A DNA stretch of 64,000 bases from the NCBI GenBank assembly GCA_944472155.2, contig OX235271.1:124625329-124689328 (forward strand), in the 5' to 3' direction. The first letter of the stretch is position 1; the number at the start of each line of letters is the position of its first letter. The notes below the pieces were generated by a model. That model did not search any database. It worked only from the letters and a program-made list of their open reading frames with translations, and was not told where the DNA came from. Of this stretch, positions 56,236-64,000 are shown in pieces. The position numbers and the translations under genes are program-made. The stretch is from Trichobilharzia szidati. Taxonomy: Eukaryota > Platyhelminthes > Trematoda > Strigeidida > Schistosomatidae.

Positions 56236-58160
56236 TCTGGCTGTATAGGTAATGCAGAGAAAGCATAACACACCAACCAAGAAGAGATATAAACTTTCTA
56301 GTCTTTCCTCGTATGATAAATTAATCATGCTGAGAATCATACGTGTTGCCTTCCTTTGAACCCTTTCTAGAATATGGGAGTTCTCTTTAAGACAAGGACT
56401 GGTTGCCAGGATACAGTTTTCCTGTCTTGACCTCATCAGAGATGTACATAAAGTGGTGAACATATCTCTGGTGATTCTAGTAGAGGCTGTGAGAATTGCC
56501 CGTAAGGATCTGAAACTACGTGCAGCCACCATGTGACAGTGTGCTGTAGTTTTTACTTTACTATAACACCTATGTCCAAACGAGTCTGAAGTGATGGGAG
56601 TGTTACTCCGTCTAGTTCGTAGGAGCTGATGATTTTGTGTCCAATGCACTTAATTGCACATTTCGCTCCATCCTCTTGACCACTCCGATAATTTGTTAAG
56701 GTCCCCTTGCAACGTGAGCGTATCACTGTCGCCCTTCAGCTCTCTCCAGAATTTTAATTCATCTGCGTATAGGACCATAGCGGATCAGTGGGCATATATA
56801 ACTCATTGATATACAGAATAAATAAGAGGGGTCCGAGTAACATGCCTTGTGACACTTTGCTCCAGGAGGAGAGTTTTGAATTGATCCTGACTCGTCTCCT
56901 ACCTATGAGGAATTCCGTAATCCAGCTTAGTAAGCCCCCTTTGATTCCAAGATTTTCCACTTTTGTGAGGCATTTTATCGAAGGCCTTACTGAAGTCTAT
57001 GAAGACGACGTTAACGGGTCTTCTGTTGTCCTTTGAGTTGACCCAGCTTTCTCTTGCTGTAGGAAGGTTTGACAAGCACGAGAGGTTTCCTCAAAAGCCA
57101 CGCTGTACTTTGGACTACAAGCTGTTGTTTTCCAGATATGCCATGATAGCTTTCCTGATTATCCTTTCCAGTATCTTGATTAAGGGTGCTGGTGAGACTA
57201 ATAGGCCTGTAGCTTGAAGGATATTGTCTTGATCCTCCTTTGTGGATGGGGTTACTATGGTGTGGTCAAGGTATGCATCGGCTGGGGATCGAACTCCGGA
57301 CCACTTGCTTGGTTGGCCAGTGTTTTACCACTAAGCCACAGATGTACAACATTTACGTCTGAGTAATTTACGAATCTCTCGATTTATCCATGAGGGACAA
57401 TGTTTCGGACCCTTTGGAACAGAACAAAGGATGAAAAGTTCGGTTACCTGAGCGTAAAGTGGCTTAAATTCATTCCATGTGGCTTCTACTTGGGACTATG
57501 GATTTAATATAATAGTTCAGTAATAGACTGCTGAGACGATAGGCCTTATATCGGCTTTCCAAACGTTTGGTCGATCTGGGGTTGTGGTCCATGATACTGC
57601 TTCTGTGAACTTTCTATTGAGTACAACATGATCACTTCTTCCTGAAGGAGGAAGATGTTGTATATGGTCCACATCGTCACCATGGGAGAACACTAGGCCC
57701 AGGGTTTAAGAAAGGTGCTGTGAGTCATAGCACGTGGGCTTCATGACATGTTGAACTAGGGCTATCGAAATACTAGATTTCAGCAGTTAATAGTCAAAGG
57801 AGTTGTCTGAAGATGGCCTTATAAGGCTCACTCAGTCAACTGTTAAGGCACTGAAGTTGCCGACTACGAGACTCCGACATTTAGGTATCCAGGAGCCTAA
57901 CTTCTCCATCAGGAAGTCGTCTGCATTGCAGTTAGGATTGCTGTATATAACAATGAGGCCAATATCTTGGCCTATGTTTTTAATTCTGCAGCATAGAAGT
58001 TCACACTTTCCACTTTCGTGTGCGAAGCCTTCAATGTTACACACGGTTAAGCATTTCGTGAGGTAGATAACTATTGCCATATTCACACAATGGTACACCC
58101 AATGGCTTGTCATTAGTTTCCAGGATAACCGAACACACCTATCCCTAACTCTTGCGAGAG
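56155..58160 (-). mobile_element. LINE 3 (CR1/Jockey-like), degenerate
   Basis: Minus order: APE-type endonuclease with LLCCRIKNIGQDIGLIVIYS and CRSLVVGNFSA (58113-57832); end of endonuclease LGLVFSHGDDVDHIQHLPPS then GRSDHVVL (about 57680-57600); RT palm A VNVVFIDFSKAFDKMPH at about 57015-56965; block B VSQGMLLGPLLFILYINEL at about 56860-56805; palm C reads VLYADELKFW (about 56775-56745), so the second catalytic Asp is Glu; C-terminal block SHILERVQRKATRMIL (about 56365). Several frameshifts. A tRNA-derived piece (57271-57346) is inserted between endonuclease and RT. Confidence 0.8.
57271..57346 (-). repeat. tRNA-derived sequence (SINE head or tRNA pseudogene)
   Basis: The minus strand reads TGTGGCTTAGTGGTAAAACA (box A-like D-arm region) and GGAGTTCGATCCCC (box B), 76 bp in all, with short complementary ends (CATC/GATG). 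It lacks the body of SINE family A. I cannot fold a convincing anticodon arm, so I do not call a functional tRNA. Confidence 0.65.
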
Positions 58161-58835
58161 GAGATCAGTATACAGTATCATCCTATGGTGCAACCACTCG
58201 CGAGCCCTCTCCCTCGGTGGACAAGTCAGTAATGGTGAGATTGCGATACCAGTAATAGCTGGGAGGCGAAAATCAGTAGATAACGTTGTGAAGCTATCTC
58301 GATTCAGATGACTGGAACACGTGTTCCTCCTTGAAAAATGTGAGCTGACAGGATTAAGTTTAAAAAGGGTTATAGGATGTCAGATCATACAGATTCACTC
58401 TTTGTTATCTTCAAGATTCACTAAATACCAATTTTTCTTCATCTAATTGTTATTATTCTGCCACATTTTAGTTTAATAAAAACGCTTTAATTCTTTTTCA
58501 CTGTTTTTTATGTCTGCTTCTGTGAAGTACGACGGTAACTTGAACTTCTGCACTTCTTTTGTGTAAAATTCTACGTTGAAAATTCAATTTATTTTTTATT
58601 AACGACATATGTAATATGAGCTTAATTAGACGAAAACGTAGTTATTATGTATGTTTATTAAATAAGAGAAGTCTATAAAACAAGGTATCAATTAAGACAT
58701 TCTTGAATCGTAAGATATTTATTATTATTATTTTTTAAATAGTTTATCTTAACAAATTTCTGACTCATTAAATTTTATTGTTGATTTGTACTTATTATGA
58801 ACAGATTGTGTTAGTTAATCCAAGCTAAGTGCATT

Positions 58836-58882
<47 letters not shown>

Positions 58883-59324
58883 TTTCATTTACTACCACAA
58901 GTATTTAGAGAAGACCTAAATTGCTATACTGATAAAGATATTTCATGGTTGAAGATAATATTTTTTCTGTTGTACTACAATTCTCTGAGATTTGTTGCAC
59001 TTTATAATTTCCTGAGCTATCGAATGTTTAGTGTAGGATTACTAGTATTTCCCTGTAATGGTTTCCGTTATTCACATGGGTTGAATGACGTATGGAAGAA
59101 ATTATCAGTTTATTGTAAGTCTTTTCTACGAAAACTGGTATCATGATAGGGTTGAACTTATCTGAATTGTTACAGTTGAGGAAATCGTTGTCTTGTTTTT
59201 TACGGGTGTGAGCATGATACCTTCTCAAGGAGTTTTACTGTTTTAAGTATTCGACTTGAGCAGATTTTTTTCTCATAAAAGTGGCTCTAGTGAAGTTTTA
59301 AAGGCTGAGGGTGTTGGTGTTCAT
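58161..59324. other. FLAD1 intron E-F, middle part
   Basis: No gene seen. It includes a (TG)n microsatellite at about 58840-58879. Confidence 0.55.
58840..58879 (+). repeat. (TG)n microsatellite, ~20 units
   Basis: Uninterrupted TG dinucleotides, giving a meaningless (CV)n translation. Confidence 0.95.
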
Positions 59325-59640
59325 GGATAGTACGATGTAAACTTACTCAACACCTTATACTCACGACTCCGGTACTATTCGTCCTCGTAAACCAAAGAAA
59401 AAGAAAAACACCAAATCGATCGTCCGAATTACGAAGTATATTTCGGGACCAGCTAGGGATCGTGGACGAACAAACGAAAGTAACACGACAACGTGCCAAA
59501 TGGCGTGGATACTTGATCGTGAATCTTCAGCTAAACAAGTTGAGTTAAATAGTGAGGATCAGCATCCAATATTGAATGATTTATCTACAGCTACAAAGTC
59601 TTTTGTTTCCGTAATCAACCATTTTTAGCTAAGTATTAAC
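59325..59640 (+). repeat. dispersed repeat family R, copy R4, with open frame
   Basis: The longest copy of the family. A plus frame without Met is open from 59341 to the stop at 59626-59628 and reads IRPRKPKKKKNTKSIV, then RITKYISGPARDRGRTN, ending VSVINHF. The KYISGP core and the preceding Lys-rich stretch recur in R2 and R3. It may be part of an unidentified transposon protein. Confidence 0.6.
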
Positions 59641-59778
59641 TCCACTTCACTAAGTATTGTTTGTGCTGTGCATCTCTTCATTCTGTCCTACTTTATTGGT
59701 ATGAAGCAAGGCTGCTGAATGCATATACTTAAAAGATTAGGGAATTTCGATCAATTTAACCCATTAGTTGGAGTAGTA

Positions 59779-60260
59779 TTGTAACAACGGAAGGCAAGAC
59801 ACAGAAACCAAGGTATATTTTCAAGTGATCAAACCTCTGTTTATATATCTACAGTTTATATTCGTTAACCAATCACTGAGCTTATGATTTTGGTTTACAT
59901 CAAACGACATGAAGTAGAATGTTCAAATGTGCATAATATTCTGTTGCCGATGCAGTATTGAACTGTGGGAAATGTATTTTGTCTCTGACATCAAATAGAA
60001 TATTCAAATAGATGTATCGTATTCTGTTGTTAATGCCGAATTGAACTGTTGGAACATGTGAGAATAACATTCCGTTGGTACACTACCACAGTATTATGTT
60101 GTGAGGTGTTCAGTGTTAGGGTAGGAAGAGAAATAAGTCAGTCAAGTTGCACTACGGCATTTCTTGCGATGTCTGGAGAGCGTGTCCATTACCTCTTCCA
60201 GTATTCATTTGGAAAAGAGTTTGTGGTGTTCATTCCGAAACATTAGATTAGTCTATGAAG
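59779..60260 (+). repeat. possible LTR-like sequence
   Basis: Begins TGTAACAACGGAAGGCAAGA, similar to the start of the LTR-like repeat at 55467 and, in its first bases, to the element 2 LTR. No second copy or coding interior was found, so this is weak. Confidence 0.35.
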
Positions 60261-60659
60261 TCACATACTGTTGGTCTCGTATGATATGGACTACATGGAT
60301 GTGACATATTTTGTTAATAGCTAATGATTGTACAGTCTTTGATGGTATTGCAAAACATCCTGTGTCCTGTTTTCGCTCATTCTCAGCTTTCCTTTTCTTA
60401 CATTGGTGTTACGTGTATTTTTACCATATTTAATTCCTGTACTTTTATGAAGTTTGACAACTTTAGCTGATGCACTGTCGTGCATTCTGTGTTGATAAGT
60501 CAATTAGCCATCTTCGCAAAAGGTTTTTATTTTTTCTGTGTCTGTAAGTAAATTTAGCACTGTTATATATATTTTTAAACTGAGTACACTTCATATTTTA
60601 AAAAGTTAACGATTTCTCCTAATTGATTACATTTTTGCTTTTTTTTTTAAAAAATACAG

Positions 60660-61108
60660 TGATTCCGAATTGGTTATATGCTTTAATGGTGGCAAGGATT
60701 GTACAGTATTACTGCATTTAGTCTACGCTGTAGTATGTCGTCGAAATAATACAAGTACTACTGATGTGAAGAGTGAATATAATAATTGCACACAAGATAA
60801 AAACTGTATGAAAATTCCAAAACTTTTATATATTCGTTCACATTCCACTTTTCCAGAAATAGAAATGTTTGTTCAAAAAACAATTGATTTGTATTATTTA
60901 TCAACAAGTAGGATTTTACGACCAGATTTACAACAATGTGATAGTCATAAAACAGACATAAGCTCATTGTCTGGGTCTCGTTGCCCAACAGATAATGCTG
61001 TTGTTGTATATGAAGGACCTATTAAAGATGTACTTGGAAGATTTTTGCAAGACTATCCCAATATCAAGGGTGCTTTTATGGGAACAAGATATTCAGATCC
61101 TGGAGCAC
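60660..61108 (+). CDS. FLAD1: FAD synthase exon F (FMN adenylyltransferase domain)
   Basis: Acceptor aaatacag. Starts SDSELVICFNGGKDCTVLLH, the P-loop-like SFNGGKD motif of the PAPS-reductase fold that binds ATP. Then LLYIRSHSTFPEIEMFVQKT (human: ILYIRSISPFPELEQFL), and near the end FLQDYPNIKGAFMGTRYSDP (human: LEAVLMGTRRTDP), where the flavin is contacted. Between them lies a longer, low-conservation insert (about residues 35-55 and 80-110 of the exon) compared with human. Ends in phase 1 (GCA C|gtaagt). Confidence 0.95.
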
Positions 61109-61325
61109 GTAAGTGTAATCTTACAGTCTAAGTTATTTGCTTTATTATTAGCTAGTTTGTTGTGCGAGGGTAAAACTTTTCTAATATTTTAATGGTTTTT
61201 GCGTTCGACATGTATGAGATAAATATCACTGTTAAAAAGTTATCTTTCCAGTTTATCGATGAATTTGTTTGTCGATTGAATATGTGCATACCATGTTTCG
61301 TATATTTTATTTTATATTTTATTTT

Positions 61326-61474
61326 GATTACAGCTTGATGCCACATTGTATTTTCAGTACAAGTATGGACTCTTCAGCATGGATATCGGTAGCCCAAATT
61401 TTACAGGCCGACCATAGATATCGGGTGTGCGTCGGTAGGGGATCGAACCCCGGACCATGTGCATGGTCGGCGAG
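61326..61474 (-). repeat. SINE family A copy 4, 5'-truncated
   Basis: Body and box B (GGTTCGATCCCC) are present on the minus strand; the first ~25 bases of the tRNA-like head with box A are missing. It sits in FLAD1 intron F-G. Confidence 0.8.
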
Positions 61475-61985
61475 AATTTAGGTTTAAGTATATCTTGAGA
61501 AGCCTATTACTGAAGGCCCTATACGTTTTGAGGACCTCTTACTCCACCGAATGGCGCATTGTATGCGGTTGAAGACTATCCTGTCTGCACCGTAACATAA
61601 ATTTGAATCTGAAACACTAAATCTACCTCAGAAGGTAGTAACTTTCAATGTTAACTTCAATTACTCCTGTTTCTTATGGCACTTCAGAATCAACTGTATT
61701 TGATTCAGTATGTATTTTATTTCAATATAAGTCTCGTAGGAGAAAAAAAATTATTATCAGCTTTGTAGTGGAGAATACAGTATTGCTCTCTCTTCTTCAT
61801 CAACTCCTCATCATCAGTGACACTTCGTTATAATCTCTAATACTTTGGAAGAGCTGTAAATTTCTTCAATGTTACATGTAAAGACTTCTTTACTGTTTCT
61901 AAAAAAATACTGTTCAGTAATAAGCGACTATTATTAGATGATAGATAATAATGTGTTTTTCAACACATTGTTTTCTTTTCTTAAG

Positions 61986-62127
61986 ATAATATGGCTCCTA
62001 TGAAGATGTCAGATCCAGGTTGGCCTCAAATTCTTCGAATCAATCCACTTTTGAACTGGACTTATTCAGAGATATGGGATTTCCTTCGATCTTTATCACT
62101 CCCTTACTGCAGTCTTTATGATAATGG
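61986..62127 (+). CDS. FLAD1: FAD synthase exon G (FMN adenylyltransferase domain)
   Basis: Acceptor tttcttaag. Reads [20 protein letters not shown], then [20 protein letters not shown] and CSLYDNG. It matches human [20 protein letters not shown] almost throughout, including the RINPLL.W core. Ends in phase 2 (AAT GG|gtaact); the next exon should begin with the end of Gly and a TSLG-like segment, which is not found before 64000, so the gene continues off the right edge. Confidence 0.95.
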
Positions 62128-64000
62128 GTAACTACTAGGGTTTTTTTCCTATTCAATTGAAGTATATGTATCAAATATACATGATTGTAAAATGTCTTGT
62201 AATTCCCAATGAAAGGAAAACATTAAGATGTTGTTTTTACTGGCGTTTCACCTTTGAATGCTAATAGTTCTATCAAATTATTAGTAGACCAGAATTTATA
62301 AGATCTCAACATGTATATAGTAACTTTACCGTAGTCCTTCCATATCTGTGTTGTCAAGTGAATGAATGTATGTTTATGAACTGTAAAAACAGCGTGTGTT
62401 TACTCAATGAAAAATGCTTGCCACATTTCGGTTAACTGTATTAGTTTATGTAAGAAAGTTAGGTCCAAATCAAATTCTGTCTTGACCCGTCATTTCTATT
62501 CAGATAATCTATATTCCATTTTATTCAAAGTGCTTTTCCTATGAGACATTCTTTGTGGTTTCTTAAATTTCTCTAAGTGATTTCAGTATTTCAAAATATT
62601 GAAAATTCTTATAGTAAAATTTATAAAAAAACATGTAAACGAACAGTATTGACTAGTGGGGTATAGAAGGTCGGGTGTGAGGACAGGTACTCGCCGATGA
62701 TATTGGCTAGTGGTGGGCTATATCGTGAATCGGCAGAAGTTAGAATTCATGGGCTGGTCATTAGATTGGGTCTCAGTGACTGAATGGTCTACGTGTTCTC
62801 CTCGTAACCTGAAGGTCCTGGTTTCAAACACTGTTGGCGGATGCGTACTGATAAAGAGTCTTGAACTAGGGCGAAACAGCCGTCCAGTACTCACAGGTTT
62901 TCCAATGGTCCTCTAACCGATGTTCGTTCATGATAAAATCCTGTAGCCAATCAAATCAAATTCTTGTAAACCAACACTTGAATATTGTTTACAATTAGAT
63001 CTCATCAGGCTTAACTGTAATCTACATAACTTTACAAACGAATATTAAATATGAAACAATCACAGTGATATGTCAATAGGATGATGTAATGTGCATATAA
63101 ATTGTACCATTAGTCGTAATAATGATAATAGTGACTCTAAAAATACTCTTTTCGATAACTTATACATTCATAATAATGAAAGAGTGATTGGTATTGACAA
63201 TATTTGTAGTTTTTTCTTAACATTGACATCATAATTCCAAAAGTTATCTGCAAATCGACTGTCAGTGGATTATAGTTCAAAACATGTGTGTGTATTTGCG
63301 TGTCTGGGTCGTAATAAGTATAATTGTAACATCAAATTGAACACCAATATTACAAAGTAAGTGATTAAGAATGACAACGAATATATAGTAGCGAACTCTC
63401 ATGAATCATGTTCATATTAAATTCTATTCATACTGATTACAAGCTTTAAATGGATAAATGGTCATGTGAAGGACGAGGGGAGAGAGAAAATTTCGGGTAG
63501 GAGGTTACGGTTGTGTTTATGTGTGTTTGTATGTATGTCAGTGCGCAGATTATCAATAAAACTTAGCATGGTGTGTAAACTATTGAAATATAGTTATTTT
63601 GTATATTTTGTTCTGAATAAATATAATTATAATTTTATGTATGTTCAAACCAAGTTCACTTTTAACATTATAATAAAGGCTTTTGTATTTCCCAATGAAT
63701 GAAAAACAAAACGATATTGTTTTTATAGGTTTCCAGGCCGTAGGTGTTACGAACTTCCTGATATTGTTTTTACTAATGTTTCGCTATTTAATGCTAATAG
63801 CTTTATCAGAGCATTATTAAACCGGAATTTACAAAATCTCAGCATATATATAACAAAGAGTTAAGAGGGGAGAAAATAGACTTAAGTCAATTTAAAAGGA
63901 CATATTGGAAGTCAAAATAACAATGAAGATCACTAAACCAAATAATGCATCTGTTATGGTATCAAAACAAAGTGTACTAACTTGATCATCGTTCGTCGGT
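62128..64000. other. FLAD1 intron after exon G (incomplete)
   Basis: Contains SINE B copy 2 (62755-62925) and two related ~110 bp segments at about 62209-62325 and 63697-63860. No exon was recognised up to the edge. Confidence 0.5.
62755..62925 (+). repeat. SINE family B copy 2, tRNA-like head and hammerhead-like core
   Basis: The head has TCAGTGACTGAATGGTC (box A-like) and GGTTTCAAACAC (diverged box B). Downstream is CTGATAA (62848-62854), a stem-like segment, GGGCGAAAC, then ACAGCCGTC|CAGTACTC. The body from GGCGGATGCG on matches SINE B copy 1. The hammerhead core has one change in CTGATGA, so this copy is probably inactive. Confidence 0.7.

Noticed and set aside
57271..57346. Functional tRNA gene
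   Set aside because: Box A and box B are present, but no convincing anticodon arm can be folded and it lies inside a dead LINE; kept only as a tRNA-derived sequence.
58829..59146. 105-codon frame starting in the TG repeat
   Set aside because: Its first part is translated (TG)n microsatellite and the rest is AT-rich with no recognisable motif.
63729..63780. Next FLAD1 exon after tttttatag
   Set aside because: The translation does not give the expected TSLG-like continuation in any phase, and the sequence belongs to a segment repeated at 62209.
1..64000. CRISPR array, bacterial operon or other prokaryotic system
   Set aside because: No regularly spaced repeats; spliced genes, SINEs and LINEs show this is animal nuclear DNA.

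Overview
This is an AT-rich eukaryotic window, very probably from a blood fluke (Schistosoma or a close schistosomatid). The reasons are: two host genes split by 35-36 nt introns next to multi-kilobase introns; a CsRn1-type Ty3/gypsy element with a CHCC Gag finger and a tRNA-Trp-like primer site; Penelope-like elements with GIY-YIG endonucleases; tRNA-derived SINEs, one family carrying a hammerhead-ribozyme-like core; and many CR1/Jockey-type and RTE-type LINE fragments. The species cannot be fixed from the sequence alone.

Layout. 1-5.8 kb has no host gene that I can support; it holds a Penelope RT fragment (2.1-2.4 kb) and a ~90 bp inverted repeat (3.6 and 5.4 kb). 5860-11125 is a complete, apparently young CsRn1-like LTR retrotransposon on the minus strand: identical 302 bp LTRs, a 5 bp target-site duplication, PPT, PBS and one uninterrupted Gag-Pol frame. 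11.1-14.6 kb is repeat relics. 14640-15989 is a truncated LINE reverse transcriptase that runs in frame into a piece of a dispersed repeat. 16.0-19.8 kb is a broken second Ty3/gypsy element (minus). 20.2-21.65 kb is a degenerate Penelope-like element (plus). 25.2-34 kb is a pile of minus-strand LINE fragments, with two SINEs and one solo-LTR-like repeat nested in the most complete copy. 38.98-39.94 kb is another LINE 3' part.

Host genes. From 42529 to at least 62127 the plus strand carries seven exons of a FAD synthase (FLAD1-type: an N-terminal MoCF-like domain and a C-terminal PAPS-reductase-like FMN adenylyltransferase domain). All splice phases agree. Its first coding exon(s) were not found, and the last exon(s) lie beyond the right edge. 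A complete two-exon adenosine kinase gene (353 aa, minus strand, 44074-42978) lies entirely inside the 3.7 kb FLAD1 intron, with its stop codon only 29 bp from the FLAD1 exon boundary. One further orphan host exon is possible at 36.6 kb. The FLAD1 introns hold a second Penelope copy, SINEs, an RTE fragment, a LINE and LTR-like repeats.

Metabolically, both host genes concern adenine nucleotides: adenosine kinase makes AMP from salvaged adenosine, and FAD synthase uses ATP to make FAD. Whether the nested arrangement links their expression is unknown. The most unusual sequence observations are the triplicated primer-site-like motif next to the CsRn1 LTR, the nested antisense adenosine kinase, and the hammerhead-like cores in a SINE family and in one Penelope copy.
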